From the NCBI RefSeq assembly GCF_016808095.1, contig NC_068980.1, positions 9,768,501 through 9,832,500 of the forward strand: DNA of 64,000 nt, given 5' to 3'. This DNA is from Vigna angularis. Lineage: Eukaryota > Streptophyta > Magnoliopsida > Fabales > Fabaceae. The translations under genes were made by a program, and so were the position numbers. The notes under the pieces were generated by a model. It saw only the letters and a list, made by a program, of their open reading frames with translations. It was not told where the DNA came from and made no database searches. Positions 12,314-25,070 of this stretch are shown here, piece after piece. Positions within the stretch are counted from its first letter, which is position 1; each line of letters begins with the position of its first letter.

Positions 12314-14511
12314 TGTTGGATATCTAAAGCCCTTTTTTCCAAAGATTTTGGTTCTAAAACTATTATTTTAAAAATATGTTATTTATTATTGATTTTCAAA
12401 ACAAATGTTTAAAAAAACAAAAAAATGAGGCTGTTTTCTCATCCCTTGTCGTTCTAATTCAAAGATGTGTGAATGGTAGTTTTTTTAATTAAAGAAGAAA
12501 TCAAACACACCCATAAAGTTTGAATTATTATACTGCATCTCTCAATAATGCAAATGTTTCGTTCACACTCATTTTTTACTTTCCTTTATGAGAGTTTATC
12601 TGTCAAACAGTGACTAGAGTTTTAACTTCTTTCGAAAAATCAAACTAAAATTAAGCAAATTAATTGACTGATATTTTAAACTTAGAGTGAAATATTGATT
12701 ATTTTTCTTAAAATTAATTAGTTTATTTCTCCTAATATGAAATGTATTTATTGAAAGAACAAAATTGTTTTAAAAAGTGATTTATCTATTTTCATTTTTA
12801 GCCCAGGTAAATAAATTTATCTGTTTTATATGTCTTGACATTATTCTTATTTAAATATTATTTGACAAAAATATAATAATTGTATCAAAAAATTATCACT
12901 AAACACTGATTACTTTAGAACATATGTAATTATTGACAGTAATTAATTCATTTGAAAAACTATAAATACATGTTTAAAATAAGAAGTAAATAATTGTATT
13001 TAATACATATATTAATTATTATAAATACATATTTGAAATAAAGAAATAGATAATTATATTTAATATATATTAATTACTAGAACGATCAAATTTTTACTAA
13101 TTTTGATATCAAACTATCTTTCCATCGATCTCTGTATTTAACCAAACAAACAAAACAATGATAAAGATTAATATTTAAATATTCAAAACACACTTAACAG
13201 GAAATAATTGATTTCCACCTATAAACAATAAGTATCAATATAAAATTTGATATGTCTCAACATGTCAACACTCTTGTGAAATGCCTTAATGAGTCAATTG
13301 CAAAATTAACTACAAGTATGTGAACATGGAAATTATTCGTCACACTCACAATCTATCTAGAATTTTAACGAGTAGGGAAAGAAATGGTTAGAAACATATA
13401 AAATGGTTGAAACATTTAAATGTTTATTAGTTGTTAGGTGTTAGTTGAAGAAATAAATAACTTGTGTGTCAGTGAAGGACATGATCAAATATTTTCTTCT
13501 CTCATTTATTTTGCAGATCAGTGAAGTCTTGTTCACTTATTTATGAACTTATGAGAACTGACATATGAATGTGAGTAGATTTGACTTCTGTATCCAACTA
13601 TGATATTTATAGTGTTCTCTTATTTCTAGTCTTCTTATTTTTTAGTCTTCTTATTTTGAAATATTTCATTTTCATTTTTATCGTTGAAAATTTTTAAACA
13701 TAATTAACATATGTTTAATTTGAGAAAAATAAAATGTTTTATTAGTGTTTGAAATATTTTCATATTTTTCTTTTTTACGTTCCTCTTCTCTACGTAATAA
13801 AACGGAAAATTGAATAATTTTTTTAAAAAGTTTCGTAAAGCTATTTTGATAACAGACATGAATAGATGATTTAATGACTAACACATTTTCTACAAAACTT
13901 TTGTGCAAAGGGATAGGATGGGTGAAATTAAAAAAATGTAATGAAAACCTCTTTTATAATGTTTTTAACTTAATCCACATCTAATTCTCTTTAAATGAAA
14001 TACAAGACTTTCAACTCTCGAAAGAGGATATAGATTTTAAACTTTCCTTATACAATTTCAGTAAGTGAAGCATTTACAGGTAATGTTCAATGAAGAACTA
14101 TAATCTATTAGATAGTCTAATGTAATTTTATAGAGTATTCAATGTTTGCATAGAATGCATATTCGATTAGTTTGCCTGAATTAGTTCAATTGCTTATATA
14201 GACCTTTGAAATACGATTGTTGATAGTTGTTTGAAAATCGTTCGCCTTGTGTCTACGTTTTATCAGAGTTGGTAGTTATGTTATAATGACACATCTTCGT
14301 ACGCCACTCAATTTTTTGTTTTATGTTTTCTCTTCTAAACATTATTCTTTTGTGCCAAAAGCCTATTTCAAGCATGACTTGCATAAAACAATTTAATAGT
14401 TGCTTTTGGTTAATGCCTTTTAGTAATCAACTTGTTTTTTCTATGTCTTCGTCTTCTAATACTCTTTTATTTGTCTGGGTAGGGCTTGATGAAAAATACC
14501 TATATATCATC

Positions 14512-14578
<67 letters not shown>

Positions 14579-16530
14579 AACTTATGAAATTATTAATCTA
14601 TCAAAACTTAATAATATCCATCAAGATCAAAGCACTATAAATGTAGTCAATATTTTTGTTTTATTTTTTGAATGTTTAGTGAATATAGAGATGGAAAATA
14701 AGAATAATGGATGAAATGAAAAATAAAGATGATTGAATTTAATTAGATGGATGTGATGATCCATGAAAGTGTAGTAAAACAACAAGAACACTAAGGTAAA
14801 TTACATAATATAAATTATCAAAGAAACTTGTAACATAAATCAATGAAAACAATTACTCAAAATTGCAACAATTAACAATGGTTTAGTCATTTTCTTGTTT
14901 GCAGCTTTTCAGATAGTATGATTTGTTTTTCAATTTGTCACACTTGTAAAATAAAAAGTAAACCTGTTTCTACCATTCCTTGAACAGTTAAAAGATTTGA
15001 ATTCAAATTTGAATAAACTACAAGTAACTATCTTAGAACTATTTTTTTGTGAAGTTTACATTATTTGAGCAATTATCATCCATTAAGCCTTTAGGTCAAT
15101 TGTTTTTTTGTTTTTCTTAATGTTATTGATATATATCTTTGATTCATGGTTCCTTTTGACCGATGTTTAACAAAGGATAGTTTCTAAAGAATTATATGTT
15201 GTTCGTCTTATGGTATTCATATAAAAAAAAAACACTTAGTAAAATTGTCTTTCATTCACATCGTCTTTGTAAAATATAATCATATGTAATTTACACCCAA
15301 TGAAGCTTAGGAATACTTGAGACAACATTCAGATACTCTTGGAAGGCATTTTGTCCTTCATTGACACCATCTTGTGAGGTTTTATGAGCTATAAGTTTTG
15401 GTTTCTCAATCTTCATAAAGTTATGTTTCAATAGATCAACCAATATAAAATTTGACTCTTAATTATCAACCATTACGGAATGTCTATCTCTCACACCCAC
15501 TTTTTGATGTCCATAAGAATAATATATAAGGTTGAAACATATACTTTAACATATAATAATGTTATAAATAATTGCTATTAACTTATGATTGTAATAATGT
15601 AATCTCTTCTTATATTATACATTGTTTTTGTCATTTGTCAGAACGTAATATTGTCTTAATATTTTACTTTGAGATTAAAATATATACTAATAGAAACTAA
15701 ATGTGCTAATATATAATATTTCCTTTTACTTCACACAAATTGGAAGTATAAAATTATAAACAAAAATATCTTAAAATATTATTCGATAATTTATTTCTAA
15801 AATTGTTAGAGAATATATTTTTTCTTAAATATATTTATATAATACAAAAAATTGACATCAATGTTATAGATATATATTTTTTTATTTTATCCTTTTATTT
15901 TATTTTTACATAAAGGAGTTAAATAAAATAGAAATTTCATTGATCATGTTACAATTTATTACATTTATATAATAGCAATCAGTATAACTAATTAAATTAA
16001 AAATTAGACCTATAATTAATTTGGTCATTATGGTATTAAGACAAGATCGTCTAATAAGACAAGATCATTTAACAACTTATGTTTTGAAGTTTAACAAATC
16101 ATGTTTAACGAAATAACATCTAATAAAATAAACTGTGTAGGATAAGATTGTTAGACGATGTAATCATAGTAACATTATTTTAAACGTTTAACGTTACTCT
16201 GAAAACAAAATCAACTTAAACGCTAAGTACACATACCTTTCCTAAACACATAATGTCTAATATGTTGAATGCATATACGAATAGGACTTTTTCATTTGTT
16301 GTGTTCTTTTTATTTGTGCATATTATAAAAGTACAAAGTTTTTTCAAATGTTCTACATTGGATCAAAAGAACGTTAAGAGATAGAAAGATATTTTTGGAA
16401 TGTTTTTTCAAATACTTTATGCTCTTCTCATCCATACAAGTTATCTATGCAAAAACACATAATTTTTGACTTTGTACCAAAAGATTACCTACTTATAAGA
16501 AAGTCAATGCTTCTTGTGTTTCATATGGTA
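12314..16530. other. AT-rich intergenic DNA
   Basis: No supported gene. There is an ATT microsatellite at 14512-14577. Sequence around 16030-16160 repeats phrases such as 'aagacaagatc(g/a)t(c/t)taa', which hint at a decayed repeat of unknown type. Frames found here are short and made of biased AT-rich codons. Confidence 0.5.
14512..14577. repeat. (ATT)n microsatellite
   Basis: About 22 uninterrupted ATT/TAT triplets. It creates an artificial poly-tyrosine stretch in a 105-codon frame, which is not a gene. Confidence 0.95.
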
Positions 16531-16705
16531 GAATAATGTACTACATACTCCATGTTTACAAAACACATGAATATTTTTTTGGCAAAGGTATTAATAGTCA
16601 ACTATAGAATAATGTACTCAACTTACTCCATGTTTAGAAAACACATGAATATTGTTTTTTTTTTTGCAAGTGTATTAATAGTCAACTATAGTATAATGAA
16701 TTTTA
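16531..16705 (+). repeat. Two-copy tandem duplication, 78-bp period
   Basis: The phrase 'actccatgttta(c/g)aaaacacatgaatatt' followed by 'gtattaatagtcaactata' occurs twice, with 'catg' at 16551 and 16629. The text just after (about 16706-16760, 'aaaaatgtcgatcccataagaaac') reads like a stretch I associate with non-coding plant LTR elements, so the duplication may belong to a decayed one running to about 18500. Confidence 0.6.
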
Positions 16706-17256
16706 AGTAAAAATGTCGATCCCATAAGAAACAATTTTGATTAAAATAGGTAGTTTATCTCAATCAACATATATACAAGAATAAAAGTTGGTTCATAATT
16801 GACTATTGTAACACTATACTAAGTTTTCATAAAATTATTATCAGCACAATAAGTCAGTTTAAGAAAGTTTCAATAAGAGAAGCTAAGATTGAATTTCATC
16901 TATTTCATCGTATGTAATATGAATGAATATCATTATATAACATCTAGAAATATCAATATTGATGCAACACACAATAATCATTTATATTGATTACTCACGT
17001 ATAAAATTCATAAGATGAGTTTCTTGAATATTGATTTCTCACATATCCAACAAACTATCTAGCTTTATGTTCAAGTGTATAAGCAATTGATTTACTGAAA
17101 TCTATACCTAGCATCTTAAAACATCAAGTATTTTTGTTTGTATAAGATTTTCAAAAATACTTTCCAATCAAATTCAAAAATCACAATCAAGAATATATTG
17201 ATAAGAGATAATCAAGCATTAATAACATAACAATAATACTAATATTGAGTAAAAAC

Positions 17257-17807
17257 TAAAGCTGTCAAAATGGGTCACAACCCGCGGGCCAACCCAGCTC
17301 ACTACGGGTTCGGGTCAGGTTGGGTTTGAAAAAATTGAATTTTTTTTATGCGGGTCAGATTTCAACCCGACTCATTTAAACCCGGCTCATGCGGGTTGAA
17401 CCTGTGGTGGGCCGGGTTGGCCCACCAACCCACCTACCTAATTTTATTTTATTAATATTTAATTTTAATTTTATAAAAAAAATATTTATTATTTTTTTTT
17501 GCTTGAAAAAATTATTTAAGTTCTTCATTTTCAAAATTAATTAAACACTCATGTTGGGAGTGAAATTTGGGAGTGAAATTTGTTTAGATTTAAATTATAA
17601 AAAGTTTGTAATTATTTTTTATTTTAAAAAAATTGTAATTAACTGAGTGAGTGAGTCAACTCGTTTACCCACCAACCTGTAGTGGGTTGGGCCGGGTTCA
17701 GATTTTTCTGGCTCGCTAATAAATGAGCCGGGTTGGGTTGGCTTACTAAGTAACCAACCCGTGGTGGGTCGGGCCGAGTCGAGTCGGGTGACCCGTTTTG
17801 ACAACTC
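17257..17807. mobile_element. Non-autonomous hAT-type element, 551 bp
   Basis: It is flanked by an exact 8-bp direct repeat GTAAAAAC (17249-17256 and 17808-17815), the duplication length of hAT transposons. Ends are inverted and imperfect: GCTGTCAAAATGGGTCA at left, and GTTGTCAAAACGGGTCA as the complement of the right end. The subterminal parts are rich in CCAACCC/GGGTTGG repeats and are GC-rich, while the middle is AT-rich. No transposase is encoded, so it would need one from elsewhere. Confidence 0.8.
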
Positions 17808-17815
17808 GTAAAAAC

Positions 17816-19030
17816 ATAATAGCTATATATATATAAATATCACCATATTACATCCAAGTTTAAATCGATTACATTCAATCCCTAGAGAAAAGATTAGTCA
17901 CCCATGGCAACCATTAAAATCCTAAGAGTTGAAGAAGAAGAAATTGAATAAACTTTGATTTATATGTCTTTTTGTTCCTTTGTTCTTCACTTCGAGAGCT
18001 CTTCCATCCATTGTTTTTCTTTCTGGCTCATGATATATAAATATTGCACGCGTTCTTACCTAAGCTAATTGATTCTCATCTAAGCAAGAAGGTTCTTCAA
18101 CGTGAAGAAAGTCTTCTTGCTTAAGCTAAATTGTTCTCACTTAAGTGAGAATGACCCCAAAATTAATGACTCACTAGATGAATCTTACTCAGACAAGGTC
18201 TATATCACTTAGGCGAGACTGACAATAATTCTAGCTTAGGCGAGACGAGGTCACTCTCACTTAAAAAAAACGTGGTATAGGCTTAGTCATTTCCTCCTTT
18301 TTATCTTAAATTTCCTAAAACAATAAACAAAACAGGAATGAATTATTTCATTTAAATTAAGATTTGAAAACATATGATTAAATTTCATATTTATTAGGAA
18401 GTTTAATATCAAATAAACACAATTTAAAATACAAGTGCCAGAATTCCATGTAAAATTTTACTAATATTTGAGACTTATCAAATAGTACGCAGGCAGAGAA
18501 TGTGTAAAAACTAAATAGAAACGAGCTTTTTAATGGTGCTTAAAAGCTTGTCTACCATTGTATCAACATATGCTATTAATTTTTACTTTGAATAAAAGAG
18601 AGTATATTTTATATCATTAATATAAAATTATATTTCAAATAATATATCAATTTAAGTAATTAAACTAATAAGCTACAAACCCATTAATTTCTCGAATTTG
18701 GATTTCTTATTAGTAATTTGTCTTAAAGATGGATATTATAAAAAAACTTAATAGAGATATTGAACTTTGATTTGTTTGAGTAAATAATCATCAATTCAAT
18801 TTTAATAATAGTAATTAAAATATAAAATATTAAAAGAAGAGTTTTAAAGCATTAGATTTATAATTTTCATTTTTTATATGGTATTTAATTTTGTTATTTC
18901 TATTATACTTAAATTTTTATTTGAATTATTTTCAATAATATGTAGGATAATCTAAAGTAAAACAGTCACTTGTTCAAAGGAAAATAATTTTGTATTTAGA
19001 AATGCACAACATTTAATTAGTGTTTTCAAA
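17816..19030. other. AT-rich DNA with decayed LTR-like phrases
   Basis: The stretch 18050-18260 repeats 'cttaagc..aga' and 'cttaggcgagac', similar in style to the GGCGAG cluster in the LTR remnant at 3310-3590. No coding sequence seen. Confidence 0.4.
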
Positions 19031-19640
19031 ACAAGTAACTCAACTTGGTCTACTATAGGTTAGTTACTTAGTGAGTCAATTCAACCCGGTTTATTTATTA
19101 GCGAGCCAAAAAAATTTGAACACAGTACAACCCACCATGGGTTGGTGGGTTAAACGGATTGGCTCACTGACTCACTTAATTGCAAGTTTATTTTTAATCC
19201 AAAAAAGATTACAAATTTTGTGTAATTTAAATTTAAATAAATTTCACTTTAAAATAATGTTAAACTTCGAAGACAATTAAAAAAAACATACAATCCAAAT
19301 GTAATCCAAAAGCAAGTACAAATAAGTTTCTAATATTGATCATTTTTATGTCACTTATCCATTAAAAAATTAGAGTATTGAATGGATAAATTCATAATAT
19401 TTTGCTTTTAAAACTTTTTTTTCTTTATCTCATTTATAATATAATAAATAAGTGTTAACTAATAATATTAAACACAAAGTAATTAATAATTAAATTAAAT
19501 TAGGTGGATTGATAAATCAACTTACTTATTACAAATTCAATCTGAATAAGTCGGATTCTAAGTAAACTGACATAAAAATTGACTCATTAAAAAATTATGC
19601 TTTTTCAAAATTCAATCCTACCTGAATTCGTGGTTATCGA
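19031..19640 (-). mobile_element. Decayed inverted sibling of the hAT-type element
   Basis: Read on the plus strand, this segment follows the reverse complement of 17257-17807 with many substitutions. Matches include 'ttagttacttagtgagtcaa', 'ttatttattagcgagcca', 'acaacccaccatgggttggtgggt' and 'aaataaatttcac'. The terminal repeats are too worn to place exactly and no target duplication is visible. Confidence 0.7.
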
Positions 19641-20790
19641 ATTCGTCTAAGAGGTTATGCTAGGTGGGTAATGTTTATGTGTAACACAACATTTACGTAG
19701 CGTATGGAGAGGTGCATTGTGGGGGTACTATAAAATAAGAAAAAACATTATTGAATATTGTCAAAAATTCAACGGTCTCTTTCTATGATTTTATATATAT
19801 TATCTAATTTTAATAATTAAATTAATTTTAATTTTTTATATTTATTTAAATAAAAATATGTATTATTAAGTTAACACACCAACTCTTCGGCCTAGTAGCC
19901 AAGCCTGTTAATATAAAGATTTTGTAGATCTAGTTGAAAAGACTTGTACTAACATTATTTTAGGAATATTGGTCATGTGATAAAGTGTTAATATTTATTT
20001 TGTTTATACTTACGATACATGTGTATACTTTTTTAAATAAAATTAGATATTTTAAATATAAATATTTTTAATAAAAAAATGAAGTCATAATTCGCCTCTT
20101 ATTAGTGTGAACATGAAGTTGTAGAGAATCACGTGTTGCCAATGGCTTTCACAAAGAGACAAAAGATTCAACAATAATTGCGATTTCTTTATCACGTGCA
20201 TAATAGACTATGAACACCACACTTAAATACACATTTTACCTACTACTTTTCTATATATTAACGCTGCTTTTTTTTATGCCATGTTTTTAATTTTGAAAAT
20301 ACAATAGCCTTAATTTTCATCTTAACTAAACATTATTTTGTTTTTTTATAAAAAAAAGTCATATAATTTTTTTTAATAATTCCCCATTTTCTACAAATGT
20401 TTAATAACTCTCTAAATAAATGTCATTTCTTCCTCAACCAGTCTTCCAAAACTACATAAACTTTTTTATATATTAAATTCCTTTTTTTGACTAGTAGTTT
20501 TGTTTAGTGGTTATATTTTTTTTTTATAAACATTTAACTAGTTTCAGTAGCCTCTTTGAACGTATTATCAAACCTATGAAAGCAATCTACTCTTTTGAAC
20601 ATACTTTTTTATTAGTTATAATATATTAAAATTATAAAAAAATTAAAATCCACCTATTATTTGATAATTCTCTTTTATATATGATTTTTCAGTTTTTTAA
20701 AAACTTAACTAACAAAAATTGTGATAGAAATAATATGTTAAATAATATATTAGACATCTCACCTTTAAATAAAATATTATCGATGTATTA
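19641..20790. other. AT-rich intergenic DNA
   Basis: No gene or family-level repeat recognised. Confidence 0.5.
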
Positions 20791-22916
20791 TGTAACATCT
20801 CATTTCAATAATATATAACTATTAAAAGAGAATTCACACGTAAACAATCAAAATATAAATAACTAAAAAAACATATTAACATAAGGCTAGTAAAGTTATT
20901 TAATAGATGACTATAACATTAATTACACATGTATACAAGGATCATATATCACTAAGAGTTTTATCACACTGGAATTAAAAGTGCAACACTAGTGTTTTAC
21001 AAAGAAACTAACATCTTACTTGAAACTTTCGTTGTGTCACCATTCAACATCTAGTCCACAAATACATCAACATCTACTCACATCATTTAGGTGATTATTG
21101 TAAAAAAAAACAGAAGCACACAAACAGACAAGAAAGAAAAGTAAGTTATTGTACCAAAAAGCAATCATATAACATTTTTATAAGAGTAAGCACATAACAC
21201 ACGTAAATCAATCAACCCTAAAACATACAATTATTCATTTTAGACTTGACCATCAAGATAAATGTATTGATGTCAAACTTTGAAGGTTCTACACTTGTAA
21301 TGGTGGAATAACTTGTCCACACAAGCTACTACACAAGGTTAGTCCGTCAACTATCTATAGTCAAGGAAAAACCCATAGACTATGACCTTCTACTACTCCT
21401 AACGACATACCCCACTCTTATCTACTTGAGATTGGATGCTTATTAGAGTTTAGGATAACCCATAATACGGAATCCATATATCAATACATACACTATAGAA
21501 ACACCACCATAGAACCTCCTCAAGAGATCCATGGAATTAAGCCAAACACATACCATATTCATAAACAACAATATACTCATTATCATCATAATTTCATATT
21601 TGAAAAAACTCCATACACTATTACAATCATGTTATAAATCAATTAAGCATATAATTCATGTTATATACTAACAGAAAACAATGTAAAACAAGTCTAAGCC
21701 AAAACAAAAAAAAAAATCAGAAAACACAGAATCATAAATTGGCGCTCAACAGTACATAAGTACCGCTCAACACTAGACCATTCGCAAAAACTGACCGCTT
21801 AGAGGTGAAAGGGTGGCACTCAATGGTCTAGAGGTGAAATGCTCCTAGAGTCTCACTGTCAAGCCTGCGCTCAACTCCACCTCGGCACTGCTCAGTGTCA
21901 TATAAAACACCTGCACATTCAATTATTTGATTTAGGAAACTAGAGACCTATTTAGATAATCAAATTAGTATTGTTGACTTAATGCATGGTTTACAAGTAG
22001 GTTTAGATGTCAGAATGAATATCAATTTGCTCAAATGATTAGATTCTTAGTCCCTCAATTCAACATCATAACAATTAAAATACAAGCAATACACAACAAG
22101 CAACATAACAAAATTTCTACATGCACTACAAAAAAGAAGGGCATTACCGAAGGCCAGAAGCCCTCGGAAACAGCCCAAAACCGTCGGTAAAAGGTAATTA
22201 CCGAAGGCTTATCGACGGCCAAAGAGCCCTCGGTAAATCCCTTGTCGCTAACATTTACCGAGGGCTTTTGCCCTTCGGTAATTACCGAGGGCCAAAAGCC
22301 TTCGGTAATTTCCGAAGGGCGAAAAAAAAAAGGGCGTTGGACTGCTGTAGAATGTGATGCATATATATTTATATATTCTGGGTGATTGATATGTGTAGCA
22401 TCCAATACAAAAGCTACTTGGTTGGTGTACCTTTTTCACTTTTAATTCAGCTATACACACATATATAAAAGGCTACACCTACAGAGTTAGAGACATTAAA
22501 TTTGCAGGAAAGAGACAGGTTAATTAAAAAAAAAGGACATCTTAATCTCTGGGTACTGAGAATCTGTGAATAGTAATATCAACACCTCCCAACACATTAA
22601 AATTACACAAACAAAACTCTAAATTATGGAGACCATATGAAATAGAACATAAATGAACAGTAATATCAACTTTCTTACACCAATTTAAACTTGTTCAAGC
22701 TTTCCAAAATATTGCCAATTATGCAGTAAAATAAACCAACCCTTACTATTGCCAATTATGCAGTAATGATAAACCATCATACCACCAAAATAAACATTCA
22801 AAGTAAGTGAGGGACATCAACAAAACCAATTCGAATTGAAAAAGCAACCATGTTGCCAATGTTAGAAGTTAATATAGCCTTAACTCCCACTTGAGAAAGA
22901 AAACAAAGGGGAATAC

Positions 22917-23413
22917 CTCACTATAATACTTAATGCGCCAAGAGGGGTAACTAGAACCGCTGGGGCAAACGCATATGCAACAAAATTTGCAACCTCTCCT
23001 GCAATCACTGTACATTAAACCATACAGAAACAGGTTCTGCAAGAAATCAGATGAAGAAAAAATGACCATGACAAACAAATATTTGCATCTAGCTAATAAT
23101 AAAGCATGTAAAACATGAAATCCGGGTTCCACTACACAATGTAAAACGAGTCAGTTGATCCTAACTTACCAGATTCAAAAAATTTATTAAAAATAAAATC
23201 CAATTAACTCCAGACAATTAATTGATAAAATCAAAACCAATTATTAATACAAGACAAAGGTAAAAGAAAATCTAGAATCTAGCAGCCCCGTCCTGCCATG
23301 TTAAAAAACAAAGTTTTAAGCATAAAAACAAAATTAAAACAACACTGAAAGCTTACTTGTGATCATTCCCACCCACCAGAGTAGCTCCAAGAGATAATAA
23401 TACCCACCAAAAC
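22917..23413 (-). pseudogene. Captured fragment of a NIPA-type magnesium transporter gene (two exons and the intron)
   Basis: On the minus strand, exon-like block 23357-23413 reads GGYYYLLELLWWVGMIT and ends at a GTAAGC donor. Block 22917-23007 follows a CAG acceptor and reads [17 protein letters not shown] then [10 protein letters not shown], ending at a GTATTC donor. The two join in frame, with a Met codon made across the junction. This is the transmembrane 2-3 core of plant NIPA (DUF803) transporters. Intact splice sites and the intron show the copy was taken from genomic DNA, not from mRNA. The rest of the protein is absent, so it cannot make a transporter. It could yield RNA matching the parent gene. 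Confidence 0.82.
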
Positions 23414-24060
23414 CTGCAAAATGGCAAAGAAAACAAAATCATGTATAACCAATTGGTTGACTTTATGAGCAAACCACTGTTGAAGATGGTGGCATCCAAC
23501 AATACTAGCTCTCAGCCCACCATTTTTATCAAATTCAACATATTTTATGTTTTAATTTATCTTAATGTAAACAAAAACAAGTCTTTATAACTCATTTTTT
23601 CTCTTTTTATGACCAATTTAATCATTATACAGTATCTATGATATTTGCATTTAATTACTAATTATTTTAAAGTCCTGAAAAAGATTGTTATAACTTTACT
23701 TGTTCCTAATTAGTAACAACCAATAGCAGACCAGCATAAAAAAAAAAAATAGCTGTCCAAGAAGAAAATAAGTTGTACAGTTTAAGAAGCTCCATGGAAA
23801 ATGTATTCAAACAACAAATTCTAGTGCAGCAACAAGTCCAATCCACGTTTAAAAATTGAATACATCAAGAGCAACACCAAATAAAATTGTCACTGCATTG
23901 TTCACTCATAAATCTCACTTTTGTTGGTTCTTTCAGCTCTTTGTAATCATTGCTGTTATGATGCAGACTTTGAAGTTTAAAGCCAACCACTAGAAGCTTA
24001 AACCAGTAACAATTTTGACAATAAAGTGCAGTAACATATTTCAAACCAACATTGGCCATT

Positions 24061-24210
24061 TTTGCAGCATCCACTAAGTCCCCTCCGAGCTAACCCAGCT
24101 TGTGCTAAAATCTCTTCAGCACCAAGAGTGATCTGAACCCAGTCTTCCAAGGTTTCACAGCTCCATCAAACAAGCCCATCTGATATCAAGATCATCCATC
24201 TGCACAAAAC
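24061..24210 (-). other. Exon-like segment of unknown origin inside the CACTA element
   Basis: On the minus strand, a good acceptor (TTTTGTGCAG) is followed by about 100 bases with codon-like composition. One frame reads EDWVQITLGAEEILAQAGLA, but stops lie close by. I do not recognise the protein. It may be part of the same captured gene or a second capture. Confidence 0.3.
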
Positions 24211-24319
24211 AAACAGAATAAAACATCAAGGCTCCATAGCGAACCCAAAAATCCTTCAAATTTAGTGCATTCAACCCAAGAACACATCCCCAATTTCCAA
24301 ATCCGTTTTCATCCTACCA

Positions 24320-25070
24320 TCCGAATCGAAGATCAACAACAACTGTACCTTTCATCGACCTCCATCCGATGAACCCGTCGTTGATACTGTCACGCTTCAG
24401 ATGTTGCCGATGCATCTCGGATCACCATCGTGCCTCCCCTCCACCCTGAATCTCCCTCGCCGCCGTCGCTCCAAAGCCGCCATCTTCCCCGCGCCACCAA
24501 TTTCGCAAAAGCAGAAACACGAAACACACAGAAAGCACACCCCCGCGAGAGTCATCTAATCGCGATCTTATCCCCTTCGCAGACCGACAGAGCCACCACG
24601 AAAGAAGCCGTAGCGCATCTCGCTACCTCCATCACCATCGCAATGCTATTCGCTCCAGATCTACCAGCCTTCACTAGACAGTGAAACTCTCGTTGCCGCC
24701 GCATTCCGGACATCTCCCATCAACCCCGAAACCTGCGTCAACGAACCTAGCCGCAAAACCCCCAAATCGGCGTCAACCAACCCAACCGCAGAACCACCAA
24801 ACCGGCCTCAGCGAACCTAGGCGTAGAACCCCCAAACTGTCGTCTTCAATCCCAGCCAAAGAATCCTCAAACCATTATCAATCAACCAACCCTCACTTAT
24901 CCCAGAATCGCTCAATATTGGAGGGCACAATGGAGGGCACCAGCAGAATAGGGAAGGGAAGGGGGAAACTTCAGAGAAGAGAACAAAGGGGGAGGGAAAT
25001 TGAAAAATTTGGGAAAAGCGACGAAGCGTGAAGAAAATGAAATTGGGGAACCAAAACCCAGACTTAAATT
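24320..25070. other. GC-rich right part of the CACTA element
   Basis: Much richer in C and G than the surroundings, with CCGCCGTCGC-type runs and a C-biased plus strand. Two overlapping frames (24430-24684, 24681-25031) give Pro/Ser/Arg-rich translations with no domain. More likely a captured promoter or leader region, or composition bias, than a gene. Confidence 0.4.

Noticed and set aside
14323..14640. 105-codon frame with a poly-tyrosine run
   Set aside because: It exists only because the ATT microsatellite has no stop in one frame; no other coding signal.
22121..22460. Overlapping 70-116-codon frames at the CACTA left end
   Set aside because: They read the subterminal repeats in several frames and directions; not genes.
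24430..25031. Two overlapping Pro/Arg-rich frames in the CACTA element
   Set aside because: Composition-driven, no domain, no conserved motif; treated as GC-rich element sequence.
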